NCBI GenBank assembly: GCA_000242935.3
Contig: CP007053.1
Location: 1,798,001 to 1,862,000, forward strand
Source: Opitutaceae bacterium TAV5
GTDB taxonomy: Bacteria > Verrucomicrobiota > Verrucomicrobiia > Opitutales > Opitutaceae
Direction: 5' to 3'
Length of the DNA stretch: 64,000 nucleotides
Shown here: in pieces, positions 24,804 to 33,106 of the stretch
Layout of the letters: every line of letters begins with the position of its first letter
Position numbering within the stretch: position 1 is the stretch's first letter
The notes under the pieces: generated by a model
The model's input: the letters and a program-made list of their open reading frames with translations, nothing else
Database searches by the model: none
Told to the model about the DNA's origin: nothing
Position numbers and translations under genes: made by a program

Positions 24804-25265
24804 ATGCAAGAAAAATCAGACGGTTTTCATACATTTATTTTGCGCACTGACAGACTTGCTGCGCGTCTCGGTGGGCTAGAGGAGGTGCCCGCGAAGATGG
24901 GAATCTCTCGGGCGATGCTTTACAGCTATCGAGGGGGGAGGAATCCGATTACCACGAAGGCATGGAAAAAGCTCTTTGAGGCGGAGCAACGGGCAGGGAT
25001 TGTTGCTGAACGGGAGCCAGCCGTAACGTCTGATTATGTTCGAGGACGTATGAAATCGCCTGTGTCGATTCTTCCCTCTGCTGACTATGGCCTCCCTCCC
25101 CCGTCAATCACACGCGAGCAAATCGAATCCCGCGTGTCTGCTTATCTGGATGCTGCCGAGCGCGTCCCTGGCGGGCTGGGATTCGCATGGGGGCAAGTGT
25201 GTCTCCACTTGGATATTTCTCGCCTGTCAGCACTGGAAGTTCCTCCGGAGGACAAAAAATTTTAG
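24804..25265 (+). CDS. Putative prophage repressor (c-like)
   Basis: A 153-residue protein with an N-terminal helix-turn-helix (LAARLGGLEEVPAKMGISRAMLYSYRGGRN, about 13-45) and a C-terminal region of unknown type that may oligomerise. It is divergent from the Ner-like gene with two operator palindromes in between, the organisation of a lysogeny switch. The start at 24804 excludes the operators; longer starts would be antisense to the Ner-like gene. The identity as repressor is inferred from position and the DNA-binding motif. Confidence 0.68.
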   Translation: MQEKSDGFHTFILRTDRLAARLGGLEEVPAKMGISRAMLYSYRGGRNPITTKAWKKLFEAEQRAGIVAEREPAVTSDYVRGRMKSPVSILPSADYGLPPPSITREQIESRVSAYLDAAERVPGGLGFAWGQVCLHLDISRLSALEVPPEDKKF

Positions 25266-25272
25266 GCTGACT

Positions 25273-25286
25273 GTTCGCGTGCGAAC
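25273..25286. promoter_or_regulatory. Putative operator, third site
   Basis: GTTCGCGTGCGAAC again, here inside the larger palindrome CTGTTCGCGTGCGAACAG (25271-25288). It lies between the repressor stop codon (25265) and the next start (25304). It would allow the repressor to control the downstream gene separately. Confidence 0.65.
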
Positions 25287-25303
25287 AGGCTAAGAATCCC
25301 GCC

Positions 25304-25981
25304 ATGTCCCGCCGGAAAAAAAAACCGTCGCCCCTACAACCTTATCGCCCATGTGAGGACGACCCTGAGTTTCAGGCTCTGGATGAAACTCGACGCACTT
25401 ATATCATCCATCTTCTCGACTGGGTGATGGACATGGATAAATCACCATCCCCATTCCAGCGCGCCCAGTACATTGCTGAGCACTACAAAACGACGGATGC
25501 CGGAGAGAAAAAACGACCTGGATTTTCCTACCAATCCATTTACCGGCACTATCGCCGATGGGTAAACAATGGGCGCAACTGGCGCGTGCTGGATAAATAC
25601 CGGAGCCTTCGCCTCGGCGAAGCCCCGCCCGTCCAAAGCTACAACATCACAGCAAAATCAGCCCATGAGTTTTTCCGCCGTATGGGAACAACGCAGCGAG
25701 AATGGGAACGTAAGCACAACTTTGGCAAAAACACCGTTTCCGCTGCTATCACCGGCATAAGAAACAACAAGAAATGTCAGATGATTCTTGATACACTTTC
25801 GGAGGAAATGAGGGCTGAGCCCGGAGGATGGGAACAAACAATCTCCGCCATGAAGGAAGAGGCTGATGGCATGAGAAAGCAGTTGGCCGATTTTACCCGC
25901 CGATTGCAGTATATTGAGAAACGCGCCATCCCTTGGATGAATTTCTGTCGCACGGCATCGAGTCCCTCGTCGCTCCCATAA
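25304..25981 (+). CDS. Prophage DNA-binding-like protein sharing a motif with the transposase N-terminus
   Basis: A 225-residue protein of unknown family. The segment FSYQSIYRHYRRWVNNGRN followed by WRVLDKYRS (about 71-100) resembles the transposase segment LSATRLLAKYYAFIEAGGN followed by WRVLVKNYK, so it may carry a related DNA-binding subdomain. A second helix-turn-helix-like region (KHNFGKNTVSAAITGIRNN) and a C-terminal coiled coil (SAMKEEADGMRKQLADFTRRLQ) follow. It lies under an operator and next to the repressor, which suggests a regulatory or transposition-control role. Confidence 0.6.
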   Translation: MSRRKKKPSPLQPYRPCEDDPEFQALDETRRTYIIHLLDWVMDMDKSPSPFQRAQYIAEHYKTTDAGEKKRPGFSYQSIYRHYRRWVNNGRNWRVLDKYRSLRLGEAPPVQSYNITAKSAHEFFRRMGTTQREWERKHNFGKNTVSAAITGIRNNKKCQMILDTLSEEMRAEPGGWEQTISAMKEEADGMRKQLADFTRRLQYIEKRAIPWMNFCRTASSPSSLP

Positions 25982-25994
25982 TCCGCTTGAAACC

Positions 25995-26009
25995 GTCGTG
26001 ATTCACGAC
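25995..26009. promoter_or_regulatory. Perfect palindrome upstream of the lipoprotein gene
   Basis: GTCGTGA-T-TCACGAC is a 7-1-7 palindrome, 14 bp after the preceding stop codon and 17 bp before the lipoprotein start. It may be an operator for the lipoprotein gene. It lacks a T-run, so a terminator is less likely. Confidence 0.45.
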
Positions 26010-26026
26010 ACGTCATGTTTCCTATC

Positions 26027-26560
26027 ATGAGAACGTTCCTCACACTTCTCCCCCTCGTCGGCCTCCTGCTGGGCGGCTGCGCGAATGGTGCCGGTCCACA
26101 GCCTCTCTACTCCTCTGCCTCGCCGAGGCCGCCGACGAAATCCGAACTGGAAGCCGAGAGGATGTATGCCGAAAACCGCGCCGCGACTGCGGCCCGCGTC
26201 GCCGAGCGTCAGGCCTTCCTGGCAAAACATAACGCAGAAATGGCCCAGGCCAGGGAAAGGATACTCAACGCTTCCGTGTCGAAGGAATGGGCGGCGGAAG
26301 CCGTGAAGAGCCGCGAGGCTTACATTGCCGCGCATCCCGAATTGTCCGACGACCTGCGCGAGCGCATCCGCAACGGGAAGCCCGCCGCCGGCATGGATTG
26401 GGAACTGCTCAAAGCCATCTTTCCCCGCATGGGCATCGTTACCGTGGCCGGCGCGATGGAAGACGGAAACCTCGTGTGCTACTACCACGACGGGAGCCTC
26501 GGCACGTATTACCATTTCAATGACTGGAAGCTGACGCGCTGGCGCTCGTGGGCGAACTGA
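26027..26560 (+). CDS. Prophage-encoded lipoprotein (moron candidate)
   Basis: A 177-residue protein with a lipoprotein signal peptide (MRTFLTLLPLVGLLLGGC), with the lipidated Cys at about residue 18. The mature part has a charged helix (TKSELEAERMYAENRAATAARVAERQAFL) and a C-terminal segment, HPELSDDLRERIRNGKPAAGMDWE followed by LLKAIFPRMG. That segment resembles the 'ILNGKVxxGMTxExV' domain of BamE/SmpA-like lipoproteins. It has its own upstream palindrome and a strong terminator at 26583, so it looks like an independently transcribed moron that could change the lysogen's envelope. Confidence 0.72.
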   Translation: MRTFLTLLPLVGLLLGGCANGAGPQPLYSSASPRPPTKSELEAERMYAENRAATAARVAERQAFLAKHNAEMAQARERILNASVSKEWAAEAVKSREAYIAAHPELSDDLRERIRNGKPAAGMDWELLKAIFPRMGIVTVAGAMEDGNLVCYYHDGSLGTYYHFNDWKLTRWRSWAN

Positions 26561-26582
26561 CCGCCCCCTGCATCGCCCTTGC

Positions 26583-26613
26583 AAGCCCGCTGCCAAGTCG
26601 CAGCGGGCTTTTT
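26583..26613 (+). terminator. Rho-independent terminator after the lipoprotein gene
   Basis: AAGCCCGCTGC-CAAGTC-GCAGCGGGCTT followed by TTT gives an 11-bp perfect stem, a 6-nt loop and a T-run, 23 bp past the lipoprotein stop codon. It isolates the lipoprotein from the late operon. Confidence 0.85.
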
Positions 26614-26723
26614 CGTGCCCGGATTTTCCGGCTTTCGTGAAATTTTCCGGGAATGGATGGAATGGACGGAATGGGGGGCTAACCGCTTTTCGGGGATCGG
26701 TGCATCATGGGGCCTTCCAACCG

Positions 26724-27263
26724 ATGCCCGACACAACCGAAAATCCACTACAGCAAAAAACCGCCGCCGGTTCAAGCGCGGGTGTTGCGGTTCCGATCGT
26801 CCACGAGCCCAGCGCACTCACCCTGCGCCGCCGCCGCATCGAGCGCACGTTCCCCCGTCCCCTCGGCCTGCGCGTGCTCGCCGAGTACGAGCTCAAGTTT
26901 GCCGTGCTCTCGGACTTCCCGGTGCATGACGAGTTCGAGTACTTTTTTGTAAAGAAAGGCTTTGTCACCGACCTCGCGTCGGTCCCCCGCATCTTCTGGC
27001 GGATTCTTCCTCCCTTCGGCCGCTACACCCTCGCCGCCGTCGTCCACGACTGGCTCTACCGGCACCAGCATTTTTGCCCGCACAACAGCCGCTGGCCGCT
27101 CATCCCCCGCGTGCTGGCGGACCGCATCTTCCTGCGCGCCATGCGCGCCCTCGGCGTGGGCCTCGTGCCCCGCACCACCATCTACCTCGCGGTCCGCGCC
27201 TTCGGGTGGGTCGCGTGGAGAAAAAACCTCCGCAACCGTATCCGAATGTCAAGGACACCATGA
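26724..27263 (+). CDS. DUF1353-family phage protein
   Basis: A 179-residue protein with the DUF1353 hallmark: a beta strand, GFVTDLASVPRIFWRILPP, then GRYTLAAVVHDWLYR and a downstream DRIFLRAMRALGV. The family is widespread in phages near lysis or packaging genes; its His/Asp residues (VVHDWLY) suggest a hydrolase-like or metal site, but its role is unknown. Start at MPDTTEN (26724) was taken; the longer frame adds an unlikely Trp/Gly leader. It overlaps the next lipoprotein gene by 4 bp. Confidence 0.82.
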   Translation: MPDTTENPLQQKTAAGSSAGVAVPIVHEPSALTLRRRRIERTFPRPLGLRVLAEYELKFAVLSDFPVHDEFEYFFVKKGFVTDLASVPRIFWRILPPFGRYTLAAVVHDWLYRHQHFCPHNSRWPLIPRVLADRIFLRAMRALGVGLVPRTTIYLAVRAFGWVAWRKNLRNRIRMSRTP

Positions 27264-27628
27264 AGACACTGATCCCGCTCGCCCTCCTCGCCGCCGCGCT
27301 GCTCGCCGCTCCCGGCTGCTCGCTGCTCAAGCACAACTCGCCGCAGGATGCGGCGACCACGATCCGCGTGACCTCCCCCGCCGGCGCTTCCTACGCCGTC
27401 ACGATCGCCAAGGACACGCAATTTCAGAACCTCAGTCTGCGCTTCGGTGACATTGCCCTGGCCGCGGACTCGATCACCGGCAATGCCAGCGCGCCGCTCG
27501 CCGTGGCCGGCGAGAACAATGCCAAGGCTGGAGCCGCCCTCGGCGATACCGTGAAGGCCGCCGGAGCCGCCATCGGCGACGCCGCCGAAGGCGTGGCCAC
27601 GGCCGTCAAGGAAGCCGTCGTCAAATAA
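27260..27628 (+). CDS. Prophage small lipoprotein
   Basis: A 122-residue lipoprotein: signal peptide MKTLIPLALLAAALLAAPGC, with the lipobox Cys at 20, then a beta segment (TTIRVTSPAGASYAVTIA) and an Ala/Gly-rich helical tail (AGAALGDTVKAAGAAIGDAAE). Overlapping ATGA with the DUF1353 gene indicates coupling. It may be part of the lysis cassette (Rz1-like lipoproteins are small and outer-membrane bound), though it is not proline-rich like Rz1. Confidence 0.65.
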   Translation: MKTLIPLALLAAALLAAPGCSLLKHNSPQDAATTIRVTSPAGASYAVTIAKDTQFQNLSLRFGDIALAADSITGNASAPLAVAGENNAKAGAALGDTVKAAGAAIGDAAEGVATAVKEAVVK

Positions 27629-27658
27629 CCCGCACGTCACCCGCCCGCCCTCCCGCCG

Positions 27659-27979
27659 ATGGATTTTCCCGCCTTCGTCACGCCGCTCTTCTTCGCGCAA
27701 TTCGTCGCGTCCTCAGTCATCATGCTCTTCCTCTGGATGAAGCTGCGCAAGAGCGCCCGTGAGGAGGCCGGCGAAGTGGAGCCGCGGGCGAAGCCGCCCC
27801 TGCATGTGCAGTTCGTCACCCGCCGCGAGTTCGAGCTGTTTTCCGGCGAGGTGAAAGCCGCTCTGGTGAAAGTGTCCGACGACGGCGAGAAGCGGATAAT
27901 CCGCATCTACGACAAGATGGATGAACAGACCCGGCACCTGACCGGTGTAATCACAAACGCACTACGCGATAAAAAATGA
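27659..27979 (+). CDS. Mu gp25-like membrane protein
   Basis: A 106-residue protein with one N-terminal membrane helix (FAQFVASSVIMLFLWM) and a cytoplasmic coiled coil with VTRREFELFSGEV...YDKMDEQTRHL. The topology and position (two genes before the small terminase, next to a winged-helix protein) correspond to Mu gp25 (DUF2730-like). Its role is unknown; a lysis accessory role is possible. Overlaps the next gene by 4 bp. Confidence 0.62.
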   Translation: MDFPAFVTPLFFAQFVASSVIMLFLWMKLRKSAREEAGEVEPRAKPPLHVQFVTRREFELFSGEVKAALVKVSDDGEKRIIRIYDKMDEQTRHLTGVITNALRDKK

Positions 27980-28227
27980 ATCCCGTCCTCATCCGCAAAA
28001 CCATCCTCATCGAGCTTGCCTCCGCGCCCGAGATGCTGACCGAGGGCTCGCTGCTGCTGCTCGTCAAGCAGCGCATCCCCGAGGTGACCAAGGCAGACCT
28101 CGTGCAGGAGCTCGTCTGGCTGCGCGATCACGGCTATGCCGACTACGTCGCCGACACCTGGGACCTTCAGGATCGCGACCTCAACGCCTGGAAAATCACC
28201 ACCAACGGCAGGCTTTCCCTGAAATGA
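27976..28227 (+). CDS. Mu gp26-like small winged-helix protein
   Basis: An 83-residue protein with the order helix (LIRKTILIELASAPE), helix (LLLLVKQRIPEVTKADLVQELVWL), helix/turn (RDHGYADYV) and C-terminal strand (WKITTNGRLSLK). This is a minimal winged helix that matches the protein preceding the small terminase subunit in Mu-like phages. Confidence 0.62.
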   Translation: MNPVLIRKTILIELASAPEMLTEGSLLLLVKQRIPEVTKADLVQELVWLRDHGYADYVADTWDLQDRDLNAWKITTNGRLSLK

Positions 28228-28508
28228 TTTTTCCCGACCAGATTTGCTACGACGCCGGCACGCCAGCCGGAGACCGCATGACATTCTCGCTGCAACACCG
28301 CTCCGTGGTGCGTGCCCGTCGTAGCATCACCGTTACCGCTTCCCCGGCGTCCCGGGGCCGTAACCATGATAACCAGCCGGCCGGTTCCCCGGTGACACAG
28401 GGCGCACGCTGCCTGGCGTGCGAAAGCAATACGGGGGTTTTCCATTGTCCCCCCACGCTGCCGGCCGGCTGCAATCCTTTGACCCGGGGGGGCCTCGCCC
28501 GCCGATGA
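28224..28508 (+). CDS. Doubtful small prophage protein before the terminase genes
   Basis: A 94-residue frame that starts in a 4-bp overlap with the preceding gene and ends overlapping the small terminase start. It fills an otherwise empty 277-bp gap. The product is Arg/Thr/Gly/Pro-rich with two cysteine pairs near its end and resembles no family I know. The central region is GC-rich and contains an 8-bp GGCCGGCC-type palindrome. It may be a real small gene or only spacer. Confidence 0.3.
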   Translation: MIFPDQICYDAGTPAGDRMTFSLQHRSVVRARRSITVTASPASRGRNHDNQPAGSPVTQGARCLACESNTGVFHCPPTLPAGCNPLTRGGLARR

Positions 28509-29059
28509 AAAAACCGCGTTCAGACTCCAAGCTCAAGTCGCTCCCGCAACACCAGCAGGAGACGCTTCGCCGCTGGCTGCTGGAGGAAAACGTGTCCTAC
28601 GAGGACGCCCGTGAGCGCGTGCATATGGATTTCGGCGTGAAGGTATCGAAAGGCGCGATACAGAATTTTTACGCCACCTGCCGGAGTCTGGAGGAGCGCG
28701 ACCATGCACGGGAGTTTGCCGAGGCCATCTGCGCCAGCGCGGAAGGCGACGGGGCGAACTTCGAGCAGGCCACCCTCCGGCTCGTCCGGGAAAAGGCGTT
28801 CATTCTCGCCCGCATGGAAGGCGCGGAGAGCATCAATGAACTCGCCACGCTGGCGAAAGTCCTGGGGGAATCCGCGAAGCTGGAAATCAAGAAACGCGAA
28901 CTGGCGCTCAACCTGGAAAAATTCCGCCAGCAGGTGAAGAGCGACATCGAAAAGGGACTCGACGCCCTGCACGCGGAGATCAAGGGCAATGCCGAGGCCT
29001 TGCAGCTTTTCGAGCGATTCAAGGCGGCGGTCATGCGCAGCGCGGGAGGGGATGACTGA
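28505..29059 (+). CDS. Phage terminase small subunit, Mu gp27-like (DUF3486)
   Basis: A 184-residue protein: a basic N-terminus (KKPRSDSKLKSLPQHQQET) leads into a helix-turn-helix-like region (WLLEENVSYEDARERVHMDFG, then VSKGAIQNFY) and a long coiled coil. It overlaps the large terminase gene start by 1 bp. The layout and position match gp27 of Mu, the DNA-recognition subunit of the packaging motor. Confidence 0.8.
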   Translation: MKKPRSDSKLKSLPQHQQETLRRWLLEENVSYEDARERVHMDFGVKVSKGAIQNFYATCRSLEERDHAREFAEAICASAEGDGANFEQATLRLVREKAFILARMEGAESINELATLAKVLGESAKLEIKKRELALNLEKFRQQVKSDIEKGLDALHAEIKGNAEALQLFERFKAAVMRSAGGDD

Positions 29060-31230
29060 TGGCCGATCGCGATCGTCATAAAAAATCCGCGCTCGCCCGG
29101 CTCGATGCGAAGGTCTCGCCGCAGGCCGTGCCCAACATGCCCCGCGTGGCGTCGTTCCACCAGTTCCTCGCCGAAGTCATGCGCGTGCGCATACAGAGCG
29201 GCGAGGCGGCGGGCACGTATGGCCCCTATACTTTCACGGGGCGCGCCGCGCTTGAGGAGATTGTCCATCTCGTAGATCACATTCTCGGCAGCAAGACCGG
29301 TGTGCCGCTCAAGGATGCGAAGCTGGCGCTGGCCGGCGGCGCGCAGTTCGGCAAGACCACGCTGGAGCTTGCCCTTTCCGCCTACGTCTCCGCGTGCCGT
29401 TTCCTCAACCCTATCGTTTACCTGCCCGATGACGGCCTCGCCGATGACATCGTGGATGCCAAGTTCCGGCCCGACGTGATCGACCAGATCGGCTGGTTCG
29501 CGCAGATGACGAAGATAGGCCGGGCCGTCAACGAGTCGGGCAAGGCCGTCAACACCAAGGGCGCGTTTCTCGTCACGGATGGCAAGCGCAAGGCGGTGGG
29601 CATGTTCCGCGGGCTGCAAAAACCGCCGACCTCGTTCACGGCCGACGTGGTGATCGAGGACGAGAAAGACGACATCAAGCCCGCGATGGCTAAATACGTC
29701 TCGGGCCGCATGACGGCATCCGCCACGCGCTTCCACCTGGAGATCGGCACGCAGCGCGTGCACGGGGCCGGGCAAAACAAGGTGTGGGCATCCGGCTCGC
29801 AGGGCGTCACCCTTGTCGCCACCGCCCTCACCTGGGACACATTCGACGCCGAAAGGTATGTAAAAACAGACTACGGACATCGCCATGTCCTGGAAGTGCC
29901 GCCCGGCTTCATCAATCCGGAGGAGTCGTGGCCGCAGATTTGCCGGTGCGCCGTCACCGGCACGCCGCGTCCGGACGATCCCGTGTTCGGGTGGGAGGGC
30001 GATTTCCGCCGCCCCGGCAGCGACGAGGTCGTCGCCACCTACGTGCCCGGCGGTCACTACTATTATGCGCATCCGGAGACGGGCGAGCCGCTGGATTGCG
30101 ATCGCCCGCTCTGGCATCACCGCGTGCCGGGCAAGCTGCGCATGCAGCTTTTCACGTTCCGCGTGGCGCAGATCGGCACGCCGGCCATCGACCTGCAACA
30201 GATCGTGGCCCACTGGGTGCGCGCCGTGGGCGATGCGGAAGAGATGATCACCTTCCGGTGCGACCGCCAGGCGATGCCCAAGAGCGCATCGCAGGCGCTC
30301 TCGCCGGAAATCCTCGACCGCGCCCGCAAGGTCGATCCGTTCTACATGAGCGCCCGGCGCGAGGATGTGGCCCGTTATGCCGGACTGGATACAGGCGACC
30401 GCTGCTGGTTCCTCGCCCGCGAGGTCAAGAGCGCGGCGGACAAGCGCCTCATCCATGCCGCGCAGATCGCCGTTGCCGATGTGGTCTCCCGTGTGTCCAT
30501 CCTGTGCGAGGTGATGGGCATCAGCACCCTCTTCATCGACGAGCGCCCCGCGGTCAGCGAGGCGCGCACGCTCGCCCTGCTGCTCAATGGCCTGTCGAAC
30601 CTCGAAGCCGAAGCCTGGCCGCGCAACGTGGACTGGAAGAGCAAGGAGACGCATGTGGAATTTCCTTCCGGCCTGGTGTGGGATGGCCGCACGCAGCAAT
30701 GGAGCGGCCTGCGCTGCGCCGTCGTCCGCTTCACCAAAAACCAGCTTGGCGCGGGCATCGATCAGGGCGCGGTGGAGTTTCTCGAAGGCGGTCTCACCAA
30801 GTTCGTGCCGATGATCGCCTGCAACCGGTTCGAGAGCATCGATCGCGTGGTGCGGGAGTTCCTGACCCCGACAGAGAACGTCGTGGAAGTGGTGAAGGGG
30901 CCGGACGGCAAGGCCAGCGTGCGGAAAGATCCTGCCATGCGTCTGCCCATCCAGACGCCGGGCGCGCCGGGCATCCTCGAAACCGTGTCATCGCATTTCC
31001 TCGCCGGCTCGCAACGCGAGAAAAACCAGAAGACCGGCGAGGTGGGCGATTACCTCGATGACATCGAAAACCATTTCCTGCTCGCCAACGCCTATTCGGG
31101 CCTCGCCGAGGCGATCGGCTCCGCTGCCCCCATCCTTCACCCCGGCACCTTCACCGTCGCCGACCTGCAAGCCGTGGTCCTGGGCAAGCCCAACGGCCCC
31201 GTTTTTTCCCGCCCGTACTGCCATTTCTAA
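29059..31230 (+). CDS. Phage terminase large subunit
   Basis: A 723-residue packaging ATPase/nuclease. The Walker A-like motif is GGAQFGKTT (93-101), the Walker B is DVVIEDE (196-202), and an acidic FIDERPAVSEA segment in the C-terminal half could belong to the nuclease. The GpA-like central region contains TRFHLEIGTQ (motif III-like). It cuts concatemer-like or integrated DNA and drives packaging into the prohead; Mu-like phages package by the headful method from an integrated copy. The order small terminase, large terminase, portal is that of Mu. Confidence 0.9.
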   Translation: MADRDRHKKSALARLDAKVSPQAVPNMPRVASFHQFLAEVMRVRIQSGEAAGTYGPYTFTGRAALEEIVHLVDHILGSKTGVPLKDAKLALAGGAQFGKTTLELALSAYVSACRFLNPIVYLPDDGLADDIVDAKFRPDVIDQIGWFAQMTKIGRAVNESGKAVNTKGAFLVTDGKRKAVGMFRGLQKPPTSFTADVVIEDEKDDIKPAMAKYVSGRMTASATRFHLEIGTQRVHGAGQNKVWASGSQGVTLVATALTWDTFDAERYVKTDYGHRHVLEVPPGFINPEESWPQICRCAVTGTPRPDDPVFGWEGDFRRPGSDEVVATYVPGGHYYYAHPETGEPLDCDRPLWHHRVPGKLRMQLFTFRVAQIGTPAIDLQQIVAHWVRAVGDAEEMITFRCDRQAMPKSASQALSPEILDRARKVDPFYMSARREDVARYAGLDTGDRCWFLAREVKSAADKRLIHAAQIAVADVVSRVSILCEVMGISTLFIDERPAVSEARTLALLLNGLSNLEAEAWPRNVDWKSKETHVEFPSGLVWDGRTQQWSGLRCAVVRFTKNQLGAGIDQGAVEFLEGGLTKFVPMIACNRFESIDRVVREFLTPTENVVEVVKGPDGKASVRKDPAMRLPIQTPGAPGILETVSSHFLAGSQREKNQKTGEVGDYLDDIENHFLLANAYSGLAEAIGSAAPILHPGTFTVADLQAVVLGKPNGPVFSRPYCHF

Positions 31231-31248
31231 AAATGCCGAAAAACGCGA

Positions 31249-31395
31249 TTAAAGCCTTTTTGGGGCATCAACCCCCATATTTGAGCCCGGACATGCCTTG
31301 CAACGCGCTGCAATGCCGTTTGCAGCGGTCCTGCGCAGCGACCGCCAACCGCATTTCGGGCAACGTCGGCCGGCCGGCCGGGGAGGGCAGGGCAT
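31249..31395 (-). CDS. Possible antisense CxxC-CxxC mini-protein between terminase and portal
   Basis: A 48-residue frame read leftward, exactly filling the gap between the terminase stop codon and the portal start. It has two zinc-knuckle pairs, CPKCGW and CKACPG, separated by 16 residues, similar in layout to the small Com proteins of Mu-like phages. No convincing ribosome-binding site is visible, and Com would normally be read in the late direction, so this could be chance. Confidence 0.25.
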   Translation of the reverse strand: MPCPPRPAGRRCPKCGWRSLRRTAANGIAARCKACPGSNMGVDAPKRL

Positions 31396-33100
31396 GAGCG
31401 CGCCGATCCTCGCCCGCCTTTCCGCTTCCCTGCGCCTTGTCGGCAAGGCCGGCCGTGCGCTTGTCTCGGGCAAGGTGGAGCAGGCCGTCACGCAGGCCAC
31501 GACGCTCGACTTCCGGGCGGGCGGATTTTTCGCCAGCCGGCGCATGTCCCCGGCCGAAGCGCGCCTCGTCCTTGAGCAGGCGGCCGCCGGCAGCCTCGAT
31601 GCGCAATGGGACCTGTTCGCGCTCATGGAGGACACCTGGCCGCGCCTGTCGAAAAATCTTTCCGAACTGCGCCGGGCCGCCTCCCGCGCAACCTATATCG
31701 TCAACCCCTGCGCCGAGCGCGGAAAGCCCGCCACGGCGAGCGCGAAGGAACGCTCGGCGCTGGTTGACCAGTCCCTGCGCCAGTGGTGGCCGAAGCCGGG
31801 CACCCTGGAACTCTCGTTCGAGGACACGCTGTTTCACGCGCTCGATGCCTACGGCAAGGGCACCTCCGCGCTGGAAATCCACTGGGGGCGCACGCCGGAC
31901 GGCATCCTGCCGCGCTGCTCGCACGTCCTCGCCTCCCGCCGCTACGGCTGGAATGCGACCGGCACCGAACTGGGCCTGGTCACGCAGGACGGCACCGGCT
32001 GGCAACCCTTCCCGCCCGATCGCTTCCTCGTCGGCATCTGGCAGGCGCGTACCGGTGCGCCGGGTGCCACGGCCATCCTGCGCTGCCTCGTGCCGTACTG
32101 GGCCGGCATTACGTTCGGCTGGGAGTGGCTGCTCTCCAATGCGCAGATTTTCGGCGTGCCCTTCCGCTGGGCGACCTACGACAAGAACCAGCCGCATCTC
32201 GGCGCGCTCCTGCGCGACATGCTGGCGGCGATGGGCGCGAGCGGCTATGGCGCTTTCCCCGAGGGCACGAAACTGGAGTTCAAGGAAGCCGCGCAAAACG
32301 CCACCGGCAACCCGCAGGTGGTCGTCCAGGAGCTCGCGGACAAGGCGTGCGACCTGCTCATCCTCGGCCAGGAGCTCTCCGGCGCGGCGCAGAAAGCCGG
32401 CCTCGGCGGCGGCGCGGCCGGCCTGCAAGGCAGCGTGCGCGCCGACCGCCTGCAAGGCGCCGCGCAGTGGTGCGCGGACCTGCTCAATTACCAGCTTGTG
32501 CCCGCGATCCTGCGCGCCAACTGGGGCAATACCGACGAGCCGCCGGTGATCGTCGCCGATGTCGATGACGAGCCGGACCCGCTCAAGCTCGCGGAGCGCG
32601 ACAAGGTGCTGCTCGATGCCGGCATCGAGCTTCCCCGCGCCTGGTTCTACGACCGCCACGGCATCCCCGTGCCGGTCGATGGCGAGGCCGTCATCGTCGG
32701 CCGCGCTCCCGTCGCCGCCGGCCCCGGCGTTCCCTCTGCCGCCCCGGGCGGGCAGTCCCGGCCGCCAGTCATGGCGAAGCAACTGCTGGCCGCCGACAGG
32801 GAGAGCGATGCCATCTACACCGCAGAAGCCGTGCGGGAGGCCGCGCCGGCCGTGCGCGGCGTCGTGGAGCCGATCCTGCGCCGCCTCGCCGCCATCTCCG
32901 ACATCCCGGACGAGGCGGACCAGCGCGCCGCCCTCGCGCAATTCCGCGCCGCGCTCCCGGTGCTCGCCCGCGAGGCGCTGGCCCGCGTGCCCGCCGCCGC
33001 GCCGGCCTTCGAGCGCATCCTCGCCCCCGCCTTCCTTACCGGCTTCGCCGAAGCCGCCGCCGTCCGCTCCCTTTCGCAAACCGCAAACCGCAACCCGTAA
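31394..33100 (+). CDS. Mu gp29-like portal protein (DUF935)
   Basis: A 568-residue portal. It starts at an ATG with a strong GGGAGGG ribosome-binding site. It has the DUF935 pattern: SAKERSALVDQSLRQW (about 117), the FEDTLFHALDAYGKGTSALEI segment, WGRTPDGILPR, DRFLVG and a C-terminal helical domain. Portals form the dodecameric ring through which DNA enters the prohead and to which the tail is joined. Confidence 0.88.
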   Translation: MSAPILARLSASLRLVGKAGRALVSGKVEQAVTQATTLDFRAGGFFASRRMSPAEARLVLEQAAAGSLDAQWDLFALMEDTWPRLSKNLSELRRAASRATYIVNPCAERGKPATASAKERSALVDQSLRQWWPKPGTLELSFEDTLFHALDAYGKGTSALEIHWGRTPDGILPRCSHVLASRRYGWNATGTELGLVTQDGTGWQPFPPDRFLVGIWQARTGAPGATAILRCLVPYWAGITFGWEWLLSNAQIFGVPFRWATYDKNQPHLGALLRDMLAAMGASGYGAFPEGTKLEFKEAAQNATGNPQVVVQELADKACDLLILGQELSGAAQKAGLGGGAAGLQGSVRADRLQGAAQWCADLLNYQLVPAILRANWGNTDEPPVIVADVDDEPDPLKLAERDKVLLDAGIELPRAWFYDRHGIPVPVDGEAVIVGRAPVAAGPGVPSAAPGGQSRPPVMAKQLLAADRESDAIYTAEAVREAAPAVRGVVEPILRRLAAISDIPDEADQRAALAQFRAALPVLAREALARVPAAAPAFERILAPAFLTGFAEAAAVRSLSQTANRNP

Positions 33101-33106
33101 CCGGAA

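Noticed and set aside
28247-28536. Leftward frames in the gap before the terminase genes
   Set aside because: They have no start signal in a sensible place, are oriented against the late operon, and show no family resemblance.
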